From Epithemia pelagica (Eukaryota; Bacillariophyta; Bacillariophyceae; Surirellales; Surirellaceae): 64,000 nt of DNA. The position numbers and the translations under genes are program-made. The notes below the pieces were generated by a model that saw nothing but the letters and a program-made list of their open reading frames with translations, did not search any database and was not told the DNA's origin. The stretch lies in NCBI GenBank assembly GCA_946965045.2, contig OX337242.1, forward strand, positions 1,364,001-1,428,000, written 5' to 3'. Of this stretch, positions 51,401 to 59,647 are shown piece by piece. The stretch's first letter is position 1. Each line of letters opens with the position of its first letter.

Positions 51401-51748
51401 TCTCCATTCCAATCAAAAAGCCTGAATTCGGTTGACATTCGAAGCGAAAAGAATAAAGCATTTGATTTGCTCGATGCCATTAGTCGAAGTGGAACTCTTA
51501 CGATTGAATGTGCGGAACTTCATGTCGTTGTAGCGGTGTCTCACTGCTTCGAAAACGATGTCATGGGATCAATCATTCAGGACAATGTTAACCCCATTGA
51601 AAAAGTTGAACGCTCGTCTCTTATTGTGGGGTCTATCATCTATGATGAACCTACTCGGTCGCTTCTACAACAAACAAATATTGACCGCCTTGGTGCAACA
51701 TTCCCTGCTCTCTTCGATCAAGAGCAGAACGCTACCGTTGAAGAGTAA
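48446..51748 (+). CDS. Large WW-domain protein of unknown function, with probable 3n intron
   Basis: The gene runs open for 1100 codons from the ATG at 48446. However, 48489-48599 (gtaggt...ctcattag, 111 nt, T-rich, multiple of three) has full intron signals and joins ...FRHS to VTKAVRKVETILG in frame, giving 1063 residues. A WW domain lies at 48970-49065 (DLPPGWKRMTDPSTDRAYYY then SWERP) and should bind Pro-rich ligands. The remaining ~800 residues hold several globular, mostly helical regions without a family I can name, including LQPQ... more exactly QLKPQLEKLLGLPVGALTKE and LFVDNQIPSDLLSY, then a helix KANVKAVMDVIDAAKEKQIM. A Pro/Ala-rich linker precedes an acidic C-terminal part. No membrane segment. 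Long conserved-looking text argues for a real gene. Confidence 0.75.
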   Translation: MKYTSFDEEQFRHSGRSLFVSSCSNFIYALFLNDDIFMLLMKNRFLFEFSLVTKAVRKVETILGTTKQACFAADDPDHSYQDKYALVEVMTNSSLLSLLHVLNRLGLDDTKLHTLLEWVHRDHKTVTLSFEAQTTCTFVKETQVDHVVSAPMYGKTTTTTETSSEEAKGSESFEDDLPPGWKRMTDPSTDRAYYYNSETAETSWERPTASGSVSAENGPRSEMQVEEQSTDKKESAAGTKKETKSTTTVHAKVIRKVTQHHWKVGIHYVITAYPGTDKSSGLELLSQSSSTVLVTSAGMVRGDGVTPPPKPPLPEKTIHSPVELNLTWLLTMLQDPTTMNNDGSETNSNVVCQFAIDREASSCRTPRRNDPVYAALAFQALLQEWVQQVLDFFVERVHRGIVLKHNLLPNGNSWLVGDAEEANTTGELCLLSGTNGKEIFTPILPLMEQGSVLSPEDQDAIMEAHFHSLEKSCTDVAQAFPSANSTRLVTCKEATMVLLCNHTMKLIGQYQNSVDYVENMLKKQLIQAIGKEVSSNDFDKFMRFHNRKLLGPNYAPKPFTHAIRRPNAYPDGILSIEATTSTHTEDKDGMDASIETMCRHISGQDSPSIFIPISAATSVEITGDRFLHGWIQHRFESEPTSSYQIAARARQFSSFLLILGTMAGKDKFMPKNAIILQNKDEVLIPLFMEVIPTAKEFKDAISSLSPEQQAFAKAFRAMQLESSVFALCVVQLKPQLEKLLGLPVGALTKEIKLTQDLMSLFVDNQIPSDLLSYTGGNTGDSMESKLASVKANVKAVMDVIDAAKEKQIMEEERKSEMRQAQFGAVDQNRSFRAPHPPPAPSGFGFAASAPPLPFGSAACQLAAVAPPKPAVMFACEAPATRSATLVQPRGLGESGPDEIWSCPSTDCYDEMDDMETEENLCESSEETFKADQVPTPKRVKDIDDFTLVPKALDTKIEKLDSDNSLKSTILKTDTVWKRLRQANLLSPFQSKSLNSVDIRSEKNKAFDLLDAISRSGTLTIECAELHVVVAVSHCFENDVMGSIIQDNVNPIEKVERSSLIVGSIIYDEPTRSLLQQTNIDRLGATFPALFDQEQNATVEE

Positions 51749-51824
51749 AAGAGGATAATTCTAGTCTATTTTGGTTATTAGAGATCAACTTCTCAATATT
51801 CCATAAATGTTCTGGAAACGAAAT

Positions 51825-54800
51825 TTACTCGACTCGAGTTCGTTTGCTTGGTTTGCTGACGCTCGTTGGTTCTCGTTTCGAGTCATTGCAACTCGCATCC
51901 GATACTTCGCTCTCCTCACGGACTGACTGAAGGGGAGACGATACTCGAGATTTGGGAAGCTTCACTTTTGAACGCGAGTCATCCTTTAGATCGATGTGCG
52001 CTTTTATAATCATCTTCAATTCCTTTTGCGACACAATCGCTTCGTCTGAAATCGCGGGTTCGCTAACAACAAGTGAGCATTTCATGCATCTGGCAAAATT
52101 TTCGAGACATTCGAGGAAACGCTCCTGTGGGAGATGAGGCTCATTGGCAATCTTAGCAATCCTTAGGAGACGGCCTTTATCCATGGAGAACCCCAAAGTC
52201 ATTTCAGCACATCCCAGTGGAGGGTCTTCGTGTGGGGCAATGGCACGACAGAGGAGAAGCACAATACTATTGGTACCGCATGACGACGGTGACTTCAAGG
52301 CTGCATGAGGGATAGTCAACGGAGAAGACAATTCCTTCTCCTCTGCAGTACCGGAATGGGCTGTTGCTGATTTATTACTTGCAACTCCATGGGCTGGTTT
52401 CCTCATTTGCGACAGGAACAACTTATCGATCCTTACCCAATCGTCGTCCTCGGTTGCCTTACGAAGCACTGCCCGGCCAACATCATCTTCCGTAAGCTCT
52501 CGTCGAGCTGGCAGAGACTTGCCATCTTCATCTTGTTCATTGAGTGCATGCAATGCGGCGTCAACCTGTTCATCGATTTGCTTTCGTCGACTCATCTGGC
52601 GCGTGCGGACCAGCTCAGCCTCCTTATCAAACTGACTTTGCTTTGTCACCGGTTCACCAGTCAGACAAAAAGATTTCAAATCGTTCAATAGAAACGCAGG
52701 GACCGAGCTATTCAGAGATTTGTCTGGTAAAACGTAGGGTCGGTCTTTCCTTGTTACAGTTGCACCACATTTTGCGTCAGTGCATGTCGAAGAACCGCTT
52801 GCATTCTGTTGATGCTGCTTGGAAGCCTTGCTTGCAGCATATTTCTCTCTTTCCATTTCTGCGGCCGCTTTTACTTCCACCATGGTTTCGCATTCTGGAA
52901 ATAACAGGGCCAGGAGCTTTGCCGATGCAACATGGCGAGCTTCTCTCTTCGTGCCGCCAATACCGATTGCTTCAAGAACTTCTTCATTCCCGGAACTTGT
53001 AGAGGTATATGAAGACTTGTCTTGGTTGTTTCCTTTTTCCCCAGCATCCCCTGCAATAAGTGTCGTAGCATCTGCGGTAGGTTTGATTTCCAGAAGTGAG
53101 CCTTTGGCCTTCTTTACTTTTAATCTGGCTACGCATGAAAAGGGACCGCGATGAACTCTTATGGCCGTGTGACTCTCCGAAATGGGATCCACTCTTCTTC
53201 GTATATTGGGCAATGTCTGATCCACAACCTGAAAGTTGTACTGTGGTGCCTCTGGGATCCGAGAATCAATTTGAACCATGGCATGGAGCAATGCGGAACA
53301 TACACTGGCTCCTCTTCCCGTATAGTAAGTGTTCCCATCTTCGTCTTCACCCGAGGTAGTTGTAGATTGTCCGCACGATGTGGCAATGTCCAGACTTCGT
53401 TTAATGCTAGGCCCCGAAGGATCATCTCGTTTCTTCATCACTGCTGAAGACGCAGGTTTTAGAGGGTGCGGCTGATCGTCAGGGTTTACTCGAAGAGATG
53501 CATAAGCTGCACTTGTAGAACCACCAACAAGAGAGGCTCTTTGGGAGAACGAGATAGCTAGGATACTATCACCTCCCTCCGTCGATGTGGCAACAGACGC
53601 ACCATGTTTCTCTTCCGAATGAGACTGATGATGATGACTGTCACGACCAATGGCCAGTCGCTTCGCCAAATTCGGTGCCAACTCATCGGCGGCAACTTCG
53701 GAATCCGTTTTTCGCACCGAGGTGGTAGTGGCTTCATGGTGTGGATGTTCCTGCAAAGCCCACTTCAAAGGTTGATGATGACGACTCGCGTAATCCTCAC
53801 GGTTGAAATTGGGCAACTCGACCAAAATGCCAGTGGTGGAATCAAACACCACACCCGGAACCAAACTTTGCAAGGCTCTTCGCGCCGCCATTTGTTTGGC
53901 AGCGGATTTAGTTGTTCCACTTCCACGACCAAGCGCAACATCCTCTTCATCGTTTAAGGCCACGGTAAAATCAAACTCTTCGGGAGGTGATGGAACTGTT
54001 GTATTCTCCAATGGGTTACCAACATAAGAAGCCACGAAGGTGGGCTTTCCTTGTTCCATAAAGATGGGTTTTCGATCTCGCTTACTACACCACTCGTACA
54101 AGGCCGAGACGGCAGTTTTGCCCAAGAGAGATTCATCAGACCGAGCCTTTTTCTTCTTGTAGTGCCGCCTGCTGGTAGAAGGACAATGATAATAGGGACT
54201 TTCCATGGACGAATGATGTGGTGGATAGAAACTACTACCACTGCTGCTACTTTCGCCATCCGAACGTAAACGTCTTCGAATTTTCTCTCGTTGTGGAGGA
54301 GCTGGTTGTTCTTGCTGCTTGGGTGTCGAACCACTGCGACTGCTACGACCGGACGGTCGTCGTCCCCGTGAATGGTGCTGAGAGTAGCCTTCTTGGTTAT
54401 CATCATTGTCTTCTTCATTCGGTGGTGGTAGTCTCTGTTGACGTTTCCGACGATGCCGACTGGTATCTCTAAAATGTGACGGTGGATAGTCATGTGGATC
54501 TTCATCACGATGATTCCCACTTTCACGATTGTTTGCAATAGGTTCTGTCAAGTCGGCTTCACTATCCGCTGGATCTGGTGCACCGTCGCGACTACGTCCG
54601 AATCCTGACCTTCTTCTCCTCTCTGGTGGATGGGTTTCGGTCCGATATTGTTGTTGCTGTTGTTGTTGTTCCTGCGGTGGTTGTTCCAACATTACAACGG
54701 ACGAAAGGGAGGATGCAGTGGCAGCATCATCCCACAGTTGCTCTGTGGGATGATGATCCGCACTTGGACCATGTTGCTGTTGTTGTGTGGGTGTCGGAGA

Positions 54801-55691
54801 TGGTTGAGCCGGATAGGGATACCACGGTGCTGTAAACGGCTGTGCTGCTGCTTGTGGTGGTGGTCTGGCGGGTCCGGTTGCATGTGCAAATCCACCACTG
54901 TTGGCATAGTCTGCCGCAGCCTGGGCAATTTGAGCAGCCGCCCAAGCCGCACCGGCTGCAAAGGCCTGGGCATTGCCCGTACCAGCAGTCGCACCCGGTG
55001 TGTGGTGAGGATGCGGTGGTTGAGGGGCAAACGTTGTGGTGTTGGCTTGTGGTGGTGGTGGATAGGCTTGAGTGGCCACAAAGGGAGGCGCCATCGGAGG
55101 AGACGATGGTTGGGCATAGAGACCTGCAGGAGCCATTCCCGGTGGCGGTGGTGGGAAATAGGCAAGTTGTGGAGGATAATTTGTAGTGTGGTTCCAGAAA
55201 GCAGCGGGATGAGGTTGTTGGAACGAGGAGGAGGAGGTGTCTGCATAAGCCGATGGATATTGAAATACCTGCCCATGTTCTGCATACTGAAGTGGTTGTT
55301 GTTGGTGTGTCGGTGGAGCAAAACCCATTGCCGAAACATCGGAGTGCTGTACAGCTCCTGGATGCATCATCATCATCAAAGACGCAGCTCCTGCTGCTCT
55401 GGAATCGTCGTTTGGAGCTGCCACTGGTGGATGTCCAGCTTCTGGAGGATGCTGATTGTTTTCTAGTCGACCGTTGACACTCTCGTTTGTGGAAAGGTTG
55501 ACTGGATGGTCGTTGGTGCTATTGTTCGGAACGTTGGACTCGGTCGTTTCTCCTCCATCAAAACGGCTCTCATCGTCACTGTCATCTTCGTCGGAAATTA
55601 TTCCTCCCTGAAGACCATGAGGACCACTCAACACTTGTCCTTCTTCTCGGCCGTCCTCTTCTTCATCCAGATGATCGTCATCGTCCTCCAT
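51825..55691 (-). CDS. Large double-stranded-RNA-binding protein with GNAT-like C-terminal region
   Basis: The ATG at 55691 gives 1288 residues without introns. Residues 1-370 are acidic and then Pro/Gln/Ala-rich; 370-510 are Arg/Ser-rich. A dsRBD lies at ~525-610: KTAVSALYEWCSKRDRKPIF, FDFTVALNDEEDVALGRGSG and TKSAAKQMAARRALQSL (the basic helix that contacts RNA). A second, split dsRBD-like unit spans ~790-935, ending GIGGTKREARHVASAKLLAL then LFPECETMVEV. Near the C-terminus (~1070-1210) VGRAVLRKATEDDDWVRIDK plus IVLLLCRAIAPHEDPPLGCA and LPQERFLECLENFARCMKC has the look of an acetyltransferase (GNAT) fold. dsRBD proteins act in RNA processing, editing or silencing; the role here is unknown. 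It converges with the WW gene, 76 bp apart. Confidence 0.8.
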   Translation of the reverse strand: MEDDDDHLDEEEDGREEGQVLSGPHGLQGGIISDEDDSDDESRFDGGETTESNVPNNSTNDHPVNLSTNESVNGRLENNQHPPEAGHPPVAAPNDDSRAAGAASLMMMMHPGAVQHSDVSAMGFAPPTHQQQPLQYAEHGQVFQYPSAYADTSSSSFQQPHPAAFWNHTTNYPPQLAYFPPPPPGMAPAGLYAQPSSPPMAPPFVATQAYPPPPQANTTTFAPQPPHPHHTPGATAGTGNAQAFAAGAAWAAAQIAQAAADYANSGGFAHATGPARPPPQAAAQPFTAPWYPYPAQPSPTPTQQQQHGPSADHHPTEQLWDDAATASSLSSVVMLEQPPQEQQQQQQQYRTETHPPERRRRSGFGRSRDGAPDPADSEADLTEPIANNRESGNHRDEDPHDYPPSHFRDTSRHRRKRQQRLPPPNEEDNDDNQEGYSQHHSRGRRPSGRSSRSGSTPKQQEQPAPPQREKIRRRLRSDGESSSSGSSFYPPHHSSMESPYYHCPSTSRRHYKKKKARSDESLLGKTAVSALYEWCSKRDRKPIFMEQGKPTFVASYVGNPLENTTVPSPPEEFDFTVALNDEEDVALGRGSGTTKSAAKQMAARRALQSLVPGVVFDSTTGILVELPNFNREDYASRHHQPLKWALQEHPHHEATTTSVRKTDSEVAADELAPNLAKRLAIGRDSHHHQSHSEEKHGASVATSTEGGDSILAISFSQRASLVGGSTSAAYASLRVNPDDQPHPLKPASSAVMKKRDDPSGPSIKRSLDIATSCGQSTTTSGEDEDGNTYYTGRGASVCSALLHAMVQIDSRIPEAPQYNFQVVDQTLPNIRRRVDPISESHTAIRVHRGPFSCVARLKVKKAKGSLLEIKPTADATTLIAGDAGEKGNNQDKSSYTSTSSGNEEVLEAIGIGGTKREARHVASAKLLALLFPECETMVEVKAAAEMEREKYAASKASKQHQQNASGSSTCTDAKCGATVTRKDRPYVLPDKSLNSSVPAFLLNDLKSFCLTGEPVTKQSQFDKEAELVRTRQMSRRKQIDEQVDAALHALNEQDEDGKSLPARRELTEDDVGRAVLRKATEDDDWVRIDKLFLSQMRKPAHGVASNKSATAHSGTAEEKELSSPLTIPHAALKSPSSCGTNSIVLLLCRAIAPHEDPPLGCAEMTLGFSMDKGRLLRIAKIANEPHLPQERFLECLENFARCMKCSLVVSEPAISDEAIVSQKELKMIIKAHIDLKDDSRSKVKLPKSRVSSPLQSVREESEVSDASCNDSKREPTSVSKPSKRTRVE

Positions 55692-57321
55692 ACTCTATTT
55701 GCAGTGGATGGATCTGCTGCGTCGTCATGGACACCTTCGCGGTAAATTTCTAAGCGGCAACGATGTGGTGAACGTTTGGTGGGCCCCTGAATCCTGCCCC
55801 CTTTAGGAATGAGATCACGGGGGCATCATAGTCCCAGCTACCCGCTACCCGGTCTCTAGAGTCTACAATAGGTAGAGTTTCCCTCAGTTGTTTTCTGTTT
55901 TCCGCGAGTTTTCCAATGATCATGGAACGAATTCTAACAGAAAAAATGATTCCCTGTAACCTGTAAGCATCACAGATAAAGGAGAGCTCTCAATTGCCAT
56001 GAGCATACCGATGGAGCGGGAAAAGAGGAGCCTTCAGGTTGCTGCTGCAACGAAGGACTGCCACGACCGACTTCTCTGTGCTGAAGTACCCGAGATTGGT
56101 CAAGAGAGATATCTATGTACTCCAACGAGTAAAAGTTATCGGATTTCTTGCAGTGAGGACTTCCATGGTCATTTGGTATCGGTAATCGTTACCCAGGTGA
56201 GGGTGAGTAGTACTCCTATCAAGACTCAAGGCTACTAGAGCCACTCCTCTAGTTACTAGAGAGAGTAGGAGGTAGGAGTAGCTAGCTAGAGGAGTAGCTA
56301 TGTGTCCTAGAGGAACTTTCCTCAAGAAATTTCTGTGGGCGTAACCGGACATATCGGAAAATACTCGTAAGACTCGAAGAAAAAGCGGGATTCATGATGC
56401 TACGAATACAAGTAGGAGTTAGGAGTACGTGTACTCGTACGAGTGTATTATTATACTCGTTCTCGTAGTATAGTCATTACATTTGTTTTGATCCCGTTGG
56501 GAACGAACTTATTTTGCCGCAGTCATAACAACGTAGGTGGTATTCGGATGGGAGAAGATTGCTTTTAGGTACTTCTACAATAGATTTTTTCTTTCGCGCG
56601 CTTTCCCTCTTTGCATGCCGACAAGACTTGATTGATTCGTTAAAAGATGAAGCGTTGCTCGCGCAAGAGCTGTTCTTTTTCGTCTAAGTATTTGTTCTGA
56701 AGCTACACGTGGCCTAAGATATTTTAACGTGTTTTAACGGTAAGTTTTGATGGGGCAATATACCAATGGGGAGATACTTATAAATGATTTAGGAAGACAT
56801 GTCGCACATGGAAATTTTGATCCCTTTGCGCGGTCGTACCCGTCTGTACCGGTCTTGTAAGTATCCTCTAATTAGAAGAGGAAGGTTCTCCTACAAGACT
56901 TTCACACGACTTGCAAACACAGGTCCGTTGGTCCTGTAAGGTTTCGTTCTGTGTGACAAAATGCGCGGTCTTCTTGACTTTAGCGCGATTTTGTACCAGT
57001 ATAGGATTTGGAGTACTGGCCGTCCTTCCATAATACGTCGCTGTCCTGTGAATGTGTCGCGCAAGACGCAACCAACCGACAAAAACTTCCTTTCCACGCC
57101 TCACAGAGAAGCCACATGCAACTGTGTGTGGGTCCTGTGTTTGTGTGACATTCGCGCGACTTCTGGTTTCAGCGATGACAAAAACAAACGGAGGCTCCTG
57201 AAACTTGAAACAAACAAACACCCGCAGGAATAAGACCGCAAAGCTTGCAGTTTATCCAAACAAACGGACCTTATAGCTTGTAAACCACTCTCGGATCAAC
57301 CGAATCTCAATTTCCGGCACG
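55692..57321. other. Long gene-free region with clustered TAGGAGTA-type words and short palindromes
   Basis: About 1.6 kb with no supported gene between two divergent genes. At 56200-56460 it is packed with words of the AGGAGTA/TACTCCT type (TAGGAGTA at 56273 and 56420, TACTCCTA at 56211), a dyad CTCTAGT-T-ACTAGAG and the perfect 12-bp palindrome ACTCGTACGAGT at 56433-56444. The rest (56500-57300) shows nothing particular; a 117-codon minus frame at 56868-57221 is not convincing. Confidence 0.5.
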
Positions 57322-58911
57322 ATGACCGCGGCGGCGTTGGTTCCATCAAGAGTGCTGAAGCGACGAAGCAGTTCAAATGTCCTGGAGGATGTTGCAAACA
57401 AGCGAAATCAACAACAGGCAACTTCCTCGCAATTGAATGAATCATCCAGCAATGTCTTTCAATGGATGGAGACATGTGCGGCTGGATTGTTTTCGTCGTG
57501 TGATGTAACAACGAGTACACCATCGGCCTGGAAGCAGGAAGAAAGGAACGAAACTTTGCATTCTCTTGATTTCGCTCAACTACATGACCACTTCCTGGAA
57601 TCCCTCTTGCAAGAAGCAACAAGATCGCCCCCTTCCAAAAGCAACAATATCAATGATCGGAGTGGGAAAAGCTCGCCTACTCCAATCATCGCCGATGACA
57701 GTGACTCCTCCGTCCTATCCGCAAACCGGAGAAGAAGGCTTGCCCGGTTACGCAAACACGATGGGAAACACGTCTCGCTAGATGCACAAACACTTCCAGT
57801 GAAACCTATTGACCCTTCCGCACTACCTTTACTTCCTGGACATTTTCTTCATGAGCATGTGCGCATGCAGAAAGACAAGGGGCGGGGAGAGGATCCGGGG
57901 TCATTGATCTGTGCCAGAGGTGAGGAAGCATGTCTAGAAAAGTTACGAGCAAAGATGCAGCTCTTGTGCAGTACTGCAATTCAGGAAAAGGGCGCCAGCA
58001 TGAAGCGAAGGGCTGCCAGGGTTTCAATACACTTGAACAATTTCGTGGAAACAAGAAGTATACTAGAAGTACGGCTGGGATTCCTATCGATGATGTATGG
58101 GATACTTCTTCGATGGGATACAAATGTAACTGGAAAGATCACCTTGGTTGTCCTACGGAAAATGTGCTACGAATCCTTTTACCCCAATGCCCCAGCAATG
58201 GCGCTAAGCCCCAGCACGAGTGGAAGCAGCGGTGATGAGGAGAATTACCACAGAGATAGATCGTCTCCACGGGTTGTGGAAGGGAAGGCCATTGTGGACT
58301 GGCCTGATGGAACAGAAGTCAGCATTCTCGAACCCCCATATCTTATCGATAGACCAGACAAATTTCGGCCAACGGTTCTGACGATCTCGTCCTTGAGTGC
58401 GTCTGGATTGGATCGAAAAGGCAGCTGGACTGTGGAGTTTTCTCTCAATCTACAAGTCGTGACTCTGAATCTAGTTTACGATGAGTCAAAAGGCGCCTTT
58501 CTACCAAGAACATCATGGCAAGGAACCACTTATGAAGTTGATTCGTTCGATGGGATACTGGACGTGAAACTGTATCAATTTCGACAGCGAAAAAGAAGGT
58601 GTATTGGAACTGTGGAAGTTCCGTTAACCAGCCTTCCCCTTCGCAAAGACCCGTCAACGCACATGTCCATACCCTGTAAAGATGCGAAGCTTGATATGGA
58701 TTTGGTAATGGAGTCCGAGTATCTGGAATGGACACGAAGAGAACTCGAGGCCCGACGCAAGACATCAAACTTTTTTTGGCCTCGAACTACGGCAAAGACA
58801 TTGACGACGACAAGACCCAAATCGCCTGCTCCTCCTCCCATGGTTGTGGAAACCGATGACGATGAGGATCCGGACGATCCATGGGGCTGGATTCTTTGTT
58901 ACGCGTGCTAG
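57322..58911 (+). CDS. Hypothetical protein with C2-like segment
   Basis: This single-exon gene encodes 529 residues. The first ~190 residues are Ser/Asn/Arg-rich with several short charged stretches. A helical segment at ~200-290 (EKLRAKMQLLCSTAIQEK, ILEVRLGFLSMMYGILLRWD) precedes a beta-rich region at ~350-450. The latter includes PTVLTISSLSASGLDRKGSW, TVEFSLNLQVVTLNLVYDES and DGILDVKLYQFRQRKRRCIG followed by TVEVPLTSLP. The strand pattern with a final V-P-L-x-x-L resembles a C2 domain, a membrane/Ca2+-binding fold, but the Asp ligands are not obvious. It ends in an acidic DDDEDPDDPWGW tail. I do not recognise a named family. Confidence 0.6.
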   Translation: MTAAALVPSRVLKRRSSSNVLEDVANKRNQQQATSSQLNESSSNVFQWMETCAAGLFSSCDVTTSTPSAWKQEERNETLHSLDFAQLHDHFLESLLQEATRSPPSKSNNINDRSGKSSPTPIIADDSDSSVLSANRRRRLARLRKHDGKHVSLDAQTLPVKPIDPSALPLLPGHFLHEHVRMQKDKGRGEDPGSLICARGEEACLEKLRAKMQLLCSTAIQEKGASMKRRAARVSIHLNNFVETRSILEVRLGFLSMMYGILLRWDTNVTGKITLVVLRKMCYESFYPNAPAMALSPSTSGSSGDEENYHRDRSSPRVVEGKAIVDWPDGTEVSILEPPYLIDRPDKFRPTVLTISSLSASGLDRKGSWTVEFSLNLQVVTLNLVYDESKGAFLPRTSWQGTTYEVDSFDGILDVKLYQFRQRKRRCIGTVEVPLTSLPLRKDPSTHMSIPCKDAKLDMDLVMESEYLEWTRRELEARRKTSNFFWPRTTAKTLTTTRPKSPAPPPMVVETDDDEDPDDPWGWILCYAC

Positions 58912-59647
58912 ACAAGCTCGTTCTCTGGTAGACATTCTGGGACTCCCCATGGAGGGACAAGCGTGAATTGAATATATTATTGCTCGTGTTGATTCATCTT
59001 CAATACAGCATATTATAATTGTAGCGTTCCCAGTCACTCTACTACTATACTCTTTGGAACAGCTTGTAGCGGGTCTGTATATCAACTTCGCCAGAAGTGG
59101 CAACGAATTTTTCATCAGATGAAAAACTGTAGGCATAATGCTGACCCCTATCCATGACATTCGTTTTCTCAAAGATCCACATGATACCAAGTCTGAAGCC
59201 AAAACAAATCTCAATGCTACAAGATTACAAAGTTGGCGATCCTCGGGGACACAAAAGATGCCTGCTCGTCCTTTTCGAGAGCGCGTCGGCAAGGGGACCC
59301 TTGTCAGACGAGAAAAGGTCCAATCCCGGTCCTACCTATTCATGCCCTTGCGACAAAGATCACCCCTCCCTTTCGTCATCGATTTGCGACAGTACGAACA
59401 CCACCCGATTTTTCTCTTCGCAATCGGACAGTTTCGTATATAGATCAGAGTTATCATGCAGAACAGCAAGGGCATGTATTTAGGCTAACTAGTGATACAG
59501 AGCGATGGACCGCAGAAACTTTCGACTTTCCATGGTTATGGAAGCTTCGTGACCACATCACATCCAAAGGACACTGCTAGCATATGAAACATGAATATGA
59601 GCAACAAAAATAAATGCATGGCATGGGATGATTGTGAAGGACAATTT
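58912..59647. other. Convergent 3' intergenic region
   Basis: About 740 bp. Several open frames cross it on both strands without protein-like features. Nothing else noted. Confidence 0.35.

Noticed and set aside
54630-55466. 278-codon plus-strand frame rich in Trp, Cys and Arg
   Set aside because: Antisense of the Pro/Gln/Ala-rich part of the dsRNA-binding protein.
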